A stretch of DNA of 26,279 nt. Origin: an uncultured euryarchaeote. Its GTDB lineage: Archaea; Thermoplasmatota; Thermoplasmata; UBA10834. Shown in pieces: positions 7,957 to 16,046 of the stretch (the first letter of the stretch is position 1; every line of letters begins with the position of its first letter). Location of the stretch: the NCBI GenBank assembly GCA_937872085.1, contig CALMQK010000183.1:1-26279 (forward strand). The letters are read 5' to 3'. Made by a program: the position numbers and the translations under genes. The notes beneath the pieces were generated by a model. The model saw only the letters and a program-made list of their open reading frames with translations, did no database searches and was not told the DNA's origin.

Positions 7957-8417
7957 TCATCACCTCTTGCCATGGGCGAGGGCCCGAGTTCCTTGATCGT
8001 GTTGGTGAACTCGATGATGGTCTTCTGGAACTTCTCCCCCTCACCTGCAGAGACCCACTCGAGCCTCAGCCTGTCGGGGTCGAACCCGAACTGCTGTATG
8101 AGCATCTTCAGGAGCGCGATCCTTCTGCGAGTCCTGTAGTTGCCCCCTATGTAGTGGCAGTCCGCTGGATGGCAACCAGCAACGAGCACGCCGTCCGCCC
8201 CCCTCTGGAAGGCCCTGAGGACGAACTCCGGGTCCACTCTCGCGGAGCACATGACCCTGATGGTCCTGAAGTACGGGGGCATCTGGAGTCTGCTGACTCC
8301 GGCCAGGTCGGCGCCCGCGTACGAGCACCAGTTGCAACAGAACACGAGTATCTTCGGGTCGGGTTCCTTGACTCCGGTCGCATGAGCCGTCGTCTGCGGT
8401 TGCGCCTCGCTGCTCAT
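7953..8417 (-). CDS. mvhD: MvhD-type [2Fe-2S] electron-transfer subunit
   Basis: MvhD passes electrons from the hydrogenase to HdrA. The 154-residue protein holds the whole family core after a 20-residue N-terminal extension. Cluster-ligand cysteines are C27, C28 and C31 ([14 protein letters not shown]), C57 (VMCSARVDP) and C82 with C87 (GCHPADCHY), followed by the closing EWVSAGEGEKF helix. It overlaps the stop of the preceding hdrA by four bases (ATGA) and overlaps the following helix-turn-helix-like gene the same way. Being nearest to mvhG and mvhA, it is the likeliest direct partner of the hydrogenase. It is one of four MvhD domains in the window. Confidence 0.92.
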   Translation of the reverse strand: MSSEAQPQTTAHATGVKEPDPKILVFCCNWCSYAGADLAGVSRLQMPPYFRTIRVMCSARVDPEFVLRAFQRGADGVLVAGCHPADCHYIGGNYRTRRRIALLKMLIQQFGFDPDRLRLEWVSAGEGEKFQKTIIEFTNTIKELGPSPMARGDE

Positions 8418-11400
8418 TGCTTCACCTCCTGCTTCGGCTTGTCATATTCAAGTGCCGCGTCGATCATCGCGTAGATCTGGGAGTCCTTGTATCCCTTCTG
8501 GGTCAACGCTCCAGAGGGGCACGTGCCCACGCACGCGCCACAGCCCTTGCACAGGCCCACGTTCACCTCGACGAGCTTCTTCTCAGCATCCTTCTTGTCC
8601 TTCACGACCTCGAGCGCCTTGTACTCGCAGGTCGGGACGCATATGCCGCAGCCGTCGCACAGCTTCTCCTCTATCTCAGCGACGATGCCCTCGGCTTCGA
8701 GCGTCTTCTTCGACAGGACCGTGGTGGCCCTCGACACTGCGCCCAGAGCCTGCGCGATGCTCTCGTCGACGAACTTCGGTCCATGCGCGAGGCCCGCCAG
8801 GTACACGCCCTCGGTGGCGAAGTCCAGCGGCCTGAGCTTCATGTGAGCCTCCAGGAAGAACCCCTCCTTCGTGATCGGCACCTTGAGCATCGGAGCAAGC
8901 GCCTCAGCATCGTGCTGCGGCCTCGTCCCGGATGCGAGCACTAGGTAGTCCGTCTTGAGGAAGATGTCCTTTCCCGTGTCCTCGTCCTTCACAGTAACCT
9001 CGAGCTTCCCGTTCTTCTCCTCGACCTTCGGCTTCTCCTTGTCCTCGAACCTGATGAAGGTCACGCCCTTGCTGGACGCTTCCTTGTAGAACTTCTCCCT
9101 GAACCCGTAGGTCCTGATGTCCCTGTAGAGCACGAAGACCTTCGCGTTCGGGTCCTTCTTCTTGATCTCCAATGCCGCGGTCATCGTGCCCGTGCAGCAG
9201 ACCCGGGAGCAGTTCGGGTGCTTGTCCTCCCTGGACCCGACACACTGGATGAAAACGTACTCGTTGCCCTTCGCCTCGTTCTTCGACAGCTTCTCCTTGA
9301 ACTCGAGCAGGGTCATGACGTTCTTGTTCTTGCCGTACAGGTACTCGCCTTCTGGCTTGTACTCCTGAGCACCTATGGCGAGAATGACGACTCCGTGGTC
9401 TATCTGCTCACCGCTTGCCAAAGTCGTCTTGAAGTTCCCGACATACCCGTCGATCGCCTTCGCCGTCGTGCCAGTGTAGACGGTTATGTTCTTGTTCGCC
9501 GAGATCTCCTTGTCGAGCTCCTTGACGAACGCAACGGGGTCCTCGCCGGTCGGAAGGTAGTGCAGCTTGGGCGTGTTCCCGCCCAACACCTTCTCCTTCT
9601 CGACCAAATGCACCTTGAAGCCCTGCTTCGCGAGCTCGAGCGCGGATGTCATGCCTGTCACGCCCCCGCCTATCACCAGCGCCTGCGGGTTCACGTTGAT
9701 CTCCAGGTTCTGCAACGGCTCGAGCAATCTCGACTTCGCGACCGCCATCCTGACGAGGTCCTTCGACTTCTTCGTCGCCGCTTTGGGCTCGTGCATGTGT
9801 ATCCACGAGCACTGGTCCCTGATGTTGGCCATCTCGAACAGGTAGGCGTTCAGGCCCGCTTCTCTGATGGTGTTCTGGAACAATGGCTCGTGCGTCCTCG
9901 GAGTGCAGCTCGCTACGACCACCCTGTTCAGCTTGAACTCCTTGATCTTCTCCTTTATCTTCTCTTGAGTGTCCTGAGAGCACGTGTAGAGGTTCTCCGC
10001 GGCGTAGACCACGTTCGGGAGGGTCTTGGCGTATTCCACGACCTCCGAGACCTTGACCACCCCGGCGATGTTGATGCCACAGTCGCACACGAAGACGCCG
10101 ATCCTCGGCTCCTGTCCCTCCACGCTCATCTCCTTCGGGTACTCCTTCTTCGTCACGAGCGTTCCCCTGACAGTCGCGATCTCGGTGCCCGCCTTCGCAG
10201 CCGCGCCCGACGCTTCCGCGACGGTCATCGGGATGTCCTTGGGGGCGGAGAACGCCCCGCTGACGAATATCCCTGGCCTCGAGGTCTCTACCGGTGTGAA
10301 TGTCGTGGTCTGGGCGAATCCGTCGTCGTTGAGCCTGAACTTCATGATCCTGCTCAGGTTCTCGGCGTCCGCCGGGGGCCTCAGGCCGACCGCGAGGACG
10401 ACCATCTGGAACTCCTCCTCCTTCGGCTCGCCCTTCTCGACGTACTTGAGCGTCAGGTTCTTCGTCTTCGGGTCCTCGGACACGGCCGCGACCCTGGACC
10501 TGACGAACTTGATCCCGTACTCGTTCTGAGCGCGGTTGTAGTACTCGTCGAACTCCTTCCCGAACGCCCTCATGTCCATGAAGAATATGCTGGGCTTGAT
10601 GTTCCCGCCATGCTCCTTCGCGATCACGGCCTGCTTCATGGAGTACATGCAGCAGACGCTGGAGCAGTACTCGTTCCCGCAGTGCTCGTCCCTCGATCCT
10701 ACGCACTGGATGAATGCTATCTTCTCGGGTATGTCGCCGTCGGAAGGCCTGAGCACCGTGCCCATGTACGGCCCCGTGGCGCTGAGCAATCGCTCGAACT
10801 CGATGCTCGAGACGACGTTCTTGCAGACGCCGTATCCGTACTCAGTCTTCAGCCTCGGGTTGAACTCGTCGAACCCTGGCGACAGTATGATCGACCCGAC
10901 CTTGACCTCGAGGACCTTCTCCTTCTGGTCGTACTCGACGGCCTTGGCCTTGCACTCCTCAGCGCATATGCCGCAGCCGATGCACTTGTCAGCATCGATG
11001 GCGTAGACGAGTGGGACCGCTTGCGGGTACCGCACGTAGATGGCCTTCCGCATCTTCGTGTTCTCGTCGTACTCGTTCGTGGTCTCGATCGGGCACTTCT
11101 GGGCGCACGAGCCGCAGCCAGTGCACTTCTTGGTATCCACCCTGAAGGCGTGCTGCTTCACCGTGACCGTGAAGTTGCCGGCCTGTCCGTCCACGATCGC
11201 TATCTCAGCATTGGTTATCAGATCGATGTTGTGGTGCCTGCCCGTCGCGACGAGCTTCGGTGCCATGATGCACATGGCGCAGTCGTTCGTCGGGAAGGTC
11301 TTGTCGAGCTGGGCCATCGTGCCCCCTATGCTCGGCTGCTTCTCGACCAGGTACACCTTGTATCCAGAATCGGCCAGATCAAGAGCGGACTGCATCCCTG

Positions 11401-11452
11401 AGATACCTCCGCCGACTACCATGACCGCGCCGACCTTGTCGCTAGTTGCCAT
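8414..11452 (-). CDS. hdrA: Two-module HdrA flavoprotein (about 1012 aa), copy near the hydrogenase genes
   Basis: HdrA is the flavin hub of heterodisulfide reductase and the proposed electron-bifurcating subunit. Classical HdrA has about 650-700 residues; this one is a tandem of two HdrA-like halves. The first half (about 1-440) has an FAD motif [30 protein letters not shown], and an inserted ferredoxin domain with CTGCGSCAQKC and CIGCGICAEEC. The second half (about 450-1012) starts with the RIGVFVCDCGINI domain and has a second FAD motif (LVIGGGVTGM, about 593-602) and a C-terminal ferredoxin with CDGCGICVPTC and CKGCGACVGTC. I prefer the ATG at 11452, which overlaps the upstream stop as TGATG behind a GGAGGTGA ribosome site; a GTG at 11455 is the alternative. 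It ends overlapping mvhD by four bases. Confidence 0.93.
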   Translation of the reverse strand: MATSDKVGAVMVVGGGISGMQSALDLADSGYKVYLVEKQPSIGGTMAQLDKTFPTNDCAMCIMAPKLVATGRHHNIDLITNAEIAIVDGQAGNFTVTVKQHAFRVDTKKCTGCGSCAQKCPIETTNEYDENTKMRKAIYVRYPQAVPLVYAIDADKCIGCGICAEECKAKAVEYDQKEKVLEVKVGSIILSPGFDEFNPRLKTEYGYGVCKNVVSSIEFERLLSATGPYMGTVLRPSDGDIPEKIAFIQCVGSRDEHCGNEYCSSVCCMYSMKQAVIAKEHGGNIKPSIFFMDMRAFGKEFDEYYNRAQNEYGIKFVRSRVAAVSEDPKTKNLTLKYVEKGEPKEEEFQMVVLAVGLRPPADAENLSRIMKFRLNDDGFAQTTTFTPVETSRPGIFVSGAFSAPKDIPMTVAEASGAAAKAGTEIATVRGTLVTKKEYPKEMSVEGQEPRIGVFVCDCGINIAGVVKVSEVVEYAKTLPNVVYAAENLYTCSQDTQEKIKEKIKEFKLNRVVVASCTPRTHEPLFQNTIREAGLNAYLFEMANIRDQCSWIHMHEPKAATKKSKDLVRMAVAKSRLLEPLQNLEINVNPQALVIGGGVTGMTSALELAKQGFKVHLVEKEKVLGGNTPKLHYLPTGEDPVAFVKELDKEISANKNITVYTGTTAKAIDGYVGNFKTTLASGEQIDHGVVILAIGAQEYKPEGEYLYGKNKNVMTLLEFKEKLSKNEAKGNEYVFIQCVGSREDKHPNCSRVCCTGTMTAALEIKKKDPNAKVFVLYRDIRTYGFREKFYKEASSKGVTFIRFEDKEKPKVEEKNGKLEVTVKDEDTGKDIFLKTDYLVLASGTRPQHDAEALAPMLKVPITKEGFFLEAHMKLRPLDFATEGVYLAGLAHGPKFVDESIAQALGAVSRATTVLSKKTLEAEGIVAEIEEKLCDGCGICVPTCEYKALEVVKDKKDAEKKLVEVNVGLCKGCGACVGTCPSGALTQKGYKDSQIYAMIDAALEYDKPKQEVKQ

Positions 11453-12282
11453 CACTGCTCACCTCCTATGATTATGGTCTTGTATGTGGGCGTGAAGCCC
11501 TCTGGGTGGTCCATCGAGAGCATGTTCTTCTGCCTCAGCACCACGATGTGCCTAAGGACCCTGTCCGTCGGGACCTCCATGATCTTCCCGAGCTCCTTGA
11601 CCGACCTCGCCTTGTCCTTCGACAGCTCGAGTATGAGCGAGCGCTCGAACTCTTCCTTCGTGGCGATGTCGATGAGCTTCTCCAGCTCCGTCTGCTCAAG
11701 CTTGTTGCCGTATACGTTGCCAGTCTTCTCGAGACCGAGCTCCTTGCCTACCAGCGCCCTCAGCCTGAAGGTGTCGGAGGCCTCGTCGGCTGCGGCGATC
11801 TTCGACCTCAGGGCCGCGTCCTTCTTGACCTGGTTCGGACCCAGATTCCGGATCGTCTCGGTGAACTCCGTGACTACTTTGGAGAACTTCTCACCCTCGG
11901 ACGCGGATACCCACTCCAGCCTCAGCCTCTTTGGGTCTACACCCGCATCCTCCAGGAGCTTCAACATGAGCCTGACACGCTTCTCCGTGTAGAAGTTGCC
12001 AGATATGTAGTGGCAGTCGTTCAGGTGGCATCCGCCAAGGAGGATGCCGTCCGCCCCGGCCTTGAATATGTCCAGCACCAGGTGCGGGCTGATCCTCGTG
12101 GAGCACATCACCCTGACGGGCCTCACGTTGGTCGGGTACTGGTATCTGCTGACTCCACACAGGTCCGCGCCCGCATATGAGCACCAGTTGCACAGGAACC
12201 CGATGATCTTCGGTTCGAACTCCCCTGCCGCCGCCCTCGGTTCGTCCTTCTTCTCATGGATGGTGTGTTGTGGTTCGGCCAT
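11452..12282 (-). CDS. mvhD: MvhD fused to a C-terminal helix-turn-helix-like module
   Basis: The first 150 or so residues of this 276-residue protein are Mvh[14 protein letters not shown] (C31, C34, plus an extra C42), VMCSTRIS (C60), and GCHLNDCHY (C85, C90). The usual first cysteine of the CCNWC motif is leucine here. After GPNQVKKDAAL comes about 120 residues that match the stand-alone protein encoded at 7564-7956, including TGNVYG, FERSLILELS and a helix-turn-helix-like VKELGKIMEVPTDRVLRHIVVLR. The role is probably electron transfer to an HdrA, with the extra domain anchoring or organising the complex; the latter is inference. It lies three bases after the HdrA C-half gene, behind a GAGGAGGTG ribosome site, and overlaps the start of the next hdrA. 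Confidence 0.88.
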   Translation of the reverse strand: MAEPQHTIHEKKDEPRAAAGEFEPKIIGFLCNWCSYAGADLCGVSRYQYPTNVRPVRVMCSTRISPHLVLDIFKAGADGILLGGCHLNDCHYISGNFYTEKRVRLMLKLLEDAGVDPKRLRLEWVSASEGEKFSKVVTEFTETIRNLGPNQVKKDAALRSKIAAADEASDTFRLRALVGKELGLEKTGNVYGNKLEQTELEKLIDIATKEEFERSLILELSKDKARSVKELGKIMEVPTDRVLRHIVVLRQKNMLSMDHPEGFTPTYKTIIIGGEQ

Positions 12283-12285
12283 TTC

Positions 12286-14160
12286 TCACACCTCCTCGAG
12301 CGTCGCCTTGGCTTCCGCAAGCAGCTGGGCGTCCGTGTAGTTGGTCATCGTGATCGCCATCTCGGGGCAGGTCGCGCCGCAGCATCCGCAGCCCTTACAG
12401 GCCGCTACTATCGTTTCTGCGAGGCCCTTATCGTTCTTCCTCATCGCTCCGTATGGGCAGACCTGTATGCAGGTGCCGCACCCGGAACACTTGATATCGT
12501 CCACGACGGATGTCAGAGCTTCAGCCTGGACATACCCCTTCGCCATCGGGATCGCAGCCCTCGAAGCCGCGGCAGCTGCCTGGGTCGCGGCCTCCGTTAT
12601 GTCGGCCGGGCCCTTGCACGTGCCGCACACGTAGATGCCGTCAGTCGCGAAGTCCACGGGTCTCAGTTTCACGTGGGCCTCAAGGAACCAGCCGTCCTGG
12701 CCCTGGGGCACCTTGAGCATCTGGGACATCTCACGCGTGTCGAGCTGGGGCACCATCGGCGTGGAAAGCACGACCATGTCGACGGGCATCGACCTGTCCA
12801 GCTTCAGGGTCTCGTGGAAGTAGCTCACCATCAGCTGGTTGCCTTCCATGAACACCTTCGGTGGGTTCTCTGGCGTGTACCTGACGAACTTGACCCTGTG
12901 CTCCCTCGCCTTGTTGTAAGTGAGCTCGTGCTCGACACCGTACGCCATGACGTCCCTGTTGAACACCGTGACCTCGATCTTCTCTGACGGTCCGAGCTTG
13001 ACCTCCTCCGCCTCGCCTTCCTCTCCTCGCTCCCTGCCGCGTCTTCTGCGCCTGCGCTCGAGGATCTCGTCGGGCACCTTCTTCTCGACCGGGACTGTGT
13101 CTATGATGGTCCCGTTCTTCTCGGCCAGGCCGAGCATGTTCTCGTAGTTGTCGACGATGTTGATCGCGTTCTTGATCGCGACGTTGCAGCATATCCTGGA
13201 GCAGTACGAGACCTTCTGGCCCCTCGACCCGACGCACTGGATGAACGCCACGTTCTTCAGGCTCGGGAGGCTCTTCTTCTTGCACAGTATCTCGAACTCC
13301 GTCAGCGTGACAATGTTCGGGTACTGGTTGTAGCCGTACAACCCCTCGGGGACGAACTCGAGGGCTCCGGTCGCGACCACGATCGTCCCGACCTTCGTCT
13401 TGATGTCCTCGGCGCCCTTCGACGCCATGACGACGTCATAGTTGCCGATGAACCCCTCGACCGACTTGACCTGCGAGTTCAGGTGCAGCTTGACGTTCTT
13501 GCTCGCCTTCACCTTCTCGATGAGCGGCTTGATCGTCTCCGTGGCGCTCTTCTCGGTCACGTAGAGGTTGTTCAGGTTCCTCACGAACCCTCCCAGCTCT
13601 CCCTCCTTCTCGACCAAGTGCACTGGGAATCCCATGTCCGCGAGCGACAGCGCCGCGGTCATGCCGGAGACGCCTCCCCCGATGACCAGCCCCGTGGGCT
13701 CGACGTCGACCTTCTCCTCTTCCTGGGGCATCAGGAGCCTCGCCCTTGCGACGCCCATCTTGATGAGGTCCCTGGCCTTCAGTGTGGCCTTCTCCTTCTC
13801 CTTCATGTGCACCCAGGAGCAGTGCTCCCGGATGTTGACGAATGTGAACAGGTACTTGTTCAGGCCCGCGGACTCGCAGGTCGTCTGGAACAGAGGCGCG
13901 TGCGTCCTCGGCGTGCAGCTCGCCACGACCACCCTGTTCAGGTTGTGCTTCCGGATACCTTCCCTGATCGAGGTGAGTCCGTCCTCTGCGCATGTGTACA
14001 GGTTGTCGGTGGCGTAGACGACGTCGGGCAAGGTCTTCGCGTACTCCGCCACGGACGGCACATCGACGAACCCACCGATGTTCGAGCCGCAGTGGCACAC
14101 GTACACCCCGATCCTCGGCTTCTCATTCGGGTCGGTCTTCTTCGTCTCAGCCATCGTCAT
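12286..14160 (-). CDS. hdrA: HdrA C-half (QmoB-like) flavoprotein with an Arg/Glu-rich insert
   Basis: This protein of about 624 residues corresponds to the second half of the two-module HdrAs. It has RIGVYVCHCGSNIGG near residue 17-31, [23 protein letters not shown], an FAD motif LVIGGGVSGMTAA near 159-171, FIQCVGSR, and a C-terminal two-cluster ferredoxin (CSGCGTCIQVC and CKGCGCCGATC). It lacks the ferredoxin insert found in classical HdrA; that insert is supplied by the neighbouring N-half protein. About 50 extra residues at roughly 343-395 contain a run of six arginines followed by glutamates, not present in the other HdrAs here. The junction with the upstream gene reads GTGATGACGATG, so GTG 14163, ATG 14160 or ATG 14154 could start it; I chose 14160. 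QmoB of sulfate reducers has a related layout. Confidence 0.88.
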   Translation of the reverse strand: MTMAETKKTDPNEKPRIGVYVCHCGSNIGGFVDVPSVAEYAKTLPDVVYATDNLYTCAEDGLTSIREGIRKHNLNRVVVASCTPRTHAPLFQTTCESAGLNKYLFTFVNIREHCSWVHMKEKEKATLKARDLIKMGVARARLLMPQEEEKVDVEPTGLVIGGGVSGMTAALSLADMGFPVHLVEKEGELGGFVRNLNNLYVTEKSATETIKPLIEKVKASKNVKLHLNSQVKSVEGFIGNYDVVMASKGAEDIKTKVGTIVVATGALEFVPEGLYGYNQYPNIVTLTEFEILCKKKSLPSLKNVAFIQCVGSRGQKVSYCSRICCNVAIKNAINIVDNYENMLGLAEKNGTIIDTVPVEKKVPDEILERRRRRRGRERGEEGEAEEVKLGPSEKIEVTVFNRDVMAYGVEHELTYNKAREHRVKFVRYTPENPPKVFMEGNQLMVSYFHETLKLDRSMPVDMVVLSTPMVPQLDTREMSQMLKVPQGQDGWFLEAHVKLRPVDFATDGIYVCGTCKGPADITEAATQAAAAASRAAIPMAKGYVQAEALTSVVDDIKCSGCGTCIQVCPYGAMRKNDKGLAETIVAACKGCGCCGATCPEMAITMTNYTDAQLLAEAKATLEEV

Positions 14161-15458
14161 CACGCTCCCCCTGCAAGGGCCATGGCCTCGACCGCCTTCG
14201 CGGCCGCGCTCGAGCCCTGAGCTACTGATTCTGGAATGTCGGCCGGACCTGCAGCGTACCCTGCGAGGAACACACCGGGCACGTTCGTCCTGCCCATGCC
14301 CAATATCCTGTCACTGGATTCGAGGAACCCGAACTCGTCGGCCTTGAGGCCCAAGATCTTCGCGAGCTCCAGTGTCTCCTTCCTCGGGATCAGCGCCGTC
14401 GCGAGCACGACCATGTCGAACTCCTCGGACTGCTGTCTCCCGCCCACATCGTAGACCACGATCGGGTTGTGATTCTCCGGGTTCTCCTGGACCGTCGCAT
14501 CGGAGTTCAAGTACCGGACGCCGTAGTCGCGCTTCGCCCTCTCGATGTACTCCCAGAAGCCTTTGGCGCACGCGCGCATGTCCTTGTAGAATATGGTGGA
14601 TTCCATGTCGTCGTGGTGCTCTCTGGCAAGCATCGCCTCCTTCGTGGAGTGCATGCAGCAGACCGCGCAGCAGTAGGGGTGCCCCACCTGCGGGTTCCTC
14701 GAGCCCACGCACTGTATGAACGCCAGCTTGGTCGGCCTCTTCTTGTCCGACCTCCTCTCGATGTGGCCGTGGGTAGGACCCGCGGCGTTGATCATCCTCT
14801 CGTACTCCATAGCCGTGTAGACGTTCGGGTACCTGCCGTACCCGTACTCGGTCGACGTGGTCGGGTTCCAGCTGTCGAAGCCCGTGGCGACGATGATGGA
14901 CCCGACCTCTATCTCGAGCATCTGATCCTTCATCTCGAAGTCGATGGCCTCTCTCTTGCAGGCCTTCTTGCAGTTCCCGCACTTGCCCTTCGTGATCATG
15001 ATGCAGTTCTCCTTGTCGATGGTCATGACCCTGGGGACGGCCTGCATGAACGGGGTGTATATGGCCTTCCTGTTGGACAGCCCCATCTCGAACTCGCTCG
15101 GGACTTTGACCGGGCACTTCTCGAGGCATTCACCGCAGCCAGTGCACATCGTCTCGTCCACGAACCGGGCCTTCTTGAGCACCTTGACCTTGAACGCTCC
15201 TACCTTCCCTTCGACGCCAACGACCTCGGCATAGGTGATGACGTTCGTGTTGGGATGGCTGAAGCAGTCGGCCATCTTGGGCGCCAGAATGCAAATCGAG
15301 CAGTCGTTCGTCGGGAAAGTCTTGTCAAGTTGAGCCATCCGGCCTCCGATGCTTGGCGACTTCTCGACCAAGTGGACGATTATTCCCTTGTCCGCGAGGT
15401 CCAAAGACGCTTGGATCCCTGCGATTCCTCCCCCTATCACCATGACTGACTTCTCCAT
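14160..15458 (-). CDS. hdrA: HdrA N-half (QmoA-like) flavoprotein
   Basis: This 432-residue protein corresponds to the first half of the two-module HdrAs and to QmoA-like proteins. It starts directly with the FAD motif VMVIGGGIAGIQ, then [23 protein letters not shown] ferredoxin insert follows with CTGCGECLEKC and a second cluster of unusual spacing, C-x7-C-x2-C-x3-C (CIMITKGKCGNCKKAC). It ends soon after the FAD-domain motif VPGVFLAGYAAGPADIPESVAQ. The N-terminal [4Fe-4S] domain and C-terminal ferredoxin of classical HdrA are absent. The ATG has a strong AGGAGGT site seven bases upstream. It is the first gene of the proximal unit, and its stop overlaps the C-half gene, so the two products probably form one functional HdrA. 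Confidence 0.88.
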   Translation of the reverse strand: MEKSVMVIGGGIAGIQASLDLADKGIIVHLVEKSPSIGGRMAQLDKTFPTNDCSICILAPKMADCFSHPNTNVITYAEVVGVEGKVGAFKVKVLKKARFVDETMCTGCGECLEKCPVKVPSEFEMGLSNRKAIYTPFMQAVPRVMTIDKENCIMITKGKCGNCKKACKREAIDFEMKDQMLEIEVGSIIVATGFDSWNPTTSTEYGYGRYPNVYTAMEYERMINAAGPTHGHIERRSDKKRPTKLAFIQCVGSRNPQVGHPYCCAVCCMHSTKEAMLAREHHDDMESTIFYKDMRACAKGFWEYIERAKRDYGVRYLNSDATVQENPENHNPIVVYDVGGRQQSEEFDMVVLATALIPRKETLELAKILGLKADEFGFLESSDRILGMGRTNVPGVFLAGYAAGPADIPESVAQGSSAAAKAVEAMALAGGA

Positions 15459-15616
15459 TCAAAGACCTCCTTGCTTGTTCGTTCCTCGGATCAATACTGT
15501 TATCGTTCTTCTGAAAGTCGTCAAGCCGAACATCTCGGATAACGCAAGCTTCTCCTTATGCGTTTCGTTGACCAGATTCGACTTTTCATAGCTCCGTAAT
15601 CTCCCTTTCTCGGCGT

Positions 15617-15634
15617 GCGGCGAACTCCTGCCGC
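15617..15634 (-). terminator. Small hairpin just past the Cys-motif gene
   Basis: GCGGC (15617-15621) and GCCGC (15630-15634) can pair around an eight-base loop, two bases after the TAA stop of the Cys-motif gene. The stem is short and has no T-run after it. It is a weak candidate for the end of the distal operon. The rest of the 178-base gap (15459-15636) must hold the promoter of the next unit, but I see no convincing TATA box. Confidence 0.25.
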
Positions 15635-15636
15635 AG

Positions 15637-16029
15637 TTATCTGGACAGGAGGCTCTGCACCTCCCTGTCCTTCTCTATCTCGGTGACCTTCACTTTGAAC
15701 GGCCTCTTGCCCTTGCCCGTCTCCTTTGCGAACCTCTGGCAGTTCGGGTATGTGCACGGGGAGCACTTCTTGTCCTTGCACGAGAGCTCGATCAGCACCA
15801 TCCTCTCGCGCGGATCCCCTGGGCTCGTTATGGGCTTCTTGACCTCGAACATCTTGGTCATGCGCGTCTCGTAAGGCTTCTTCTTCGGCGCGGTCGTCGC
15901 GAACCTCTGGCAGTTCGGGTATGTGCACGGAGAGCACTTGTGGTCCTTGCATGACAGCTCGACCAGGAGATATCTCTCCTCGCTGCGCTGGACCTTCTGC
16001 TCTCCCTTCGTTGATTGCTGTGGGTTCAT
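15637..16029 (-). CDS. Small basic protein with a duplicated CX4CX2CX4C motif, function unknown
   Basis: I cannot assign this 130-residue protein to a known family. It is two tandem copies, offset by 57 residues, of a unit reading roughly ELSCKDxKCSPCTYPNCQRFA. The cysteines are C27, C32, C35, C40 and C84, C89, C92, C97. Each set could bind one zinc ion or one iron-sulfur cluster. Lysine and arginine are abundant between and after the motifs. There is no signal peptide or membrane segment. It starts 17 bases after the MvhD-HdrD stop and closes the distal Hdr operon, so it is very likely co-expressed with these redox proteins. It could be a small electron carrier, an assembly factor or a zinc protein; the context favours a redox or assembly role but does not prove it. 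Confidence 0.7.
   Translation of the reverse strand: MNPQQSTKGEQKVQRSEERYLLVELSCKDHKCSPCTYPNCQRFATTAPKKKPYETRMTKMFEVKKPITSPGDPRERMVLIELSCKDKKCSPCTYPNCQRFAKETGKGKRPFKVKVTEIEKDREVQSLLSR
15728..15795 (-). repeat. Direct repeat, copy nearer the 3' end of the Cys-motif gene
   Basis: This stretch is nearly identical to 15899-15966, at an offset of 171 bases (57 codons). The first 32 bases (15728-15759) match without a mismatch, and only scattered differences follow. It encodes the second Cys motif of the 130-residue protein. Confidence 0.85.
15899..15966 (-). repeat. Direct repeat, copy nearer the 5' end of the Cys-motif gene
   Basis: Partner of the repeat at 15728-15795. It encodes the first Cys motif. 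High identity at the DNA level, and not only in protein, points to a fairly recent duplication, gene conversion or strong constraint. Confidence 0.85.
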
Positions 16030-16046
16030 CCTACGCTACCTTCCTA

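Noticed and set aside
9218..11401. A 727-codon plus-strand open frame opposite hdrA
   Set aside because: It lies wholly antisense to a clear hdrA gene. Its translation is rich in Arg, Leu, Val and His with no domain, as expected from the complement of GC-biased codons.
14154..14163. Frameshift or nonsense break in a single hdrA gene
   Set aside because: The first protein ends and the second begins exactly at the linker of the fused form, the C-half gene has its own start codons and ribosome site, and there is no degraded sequence. A true split gene fits better.
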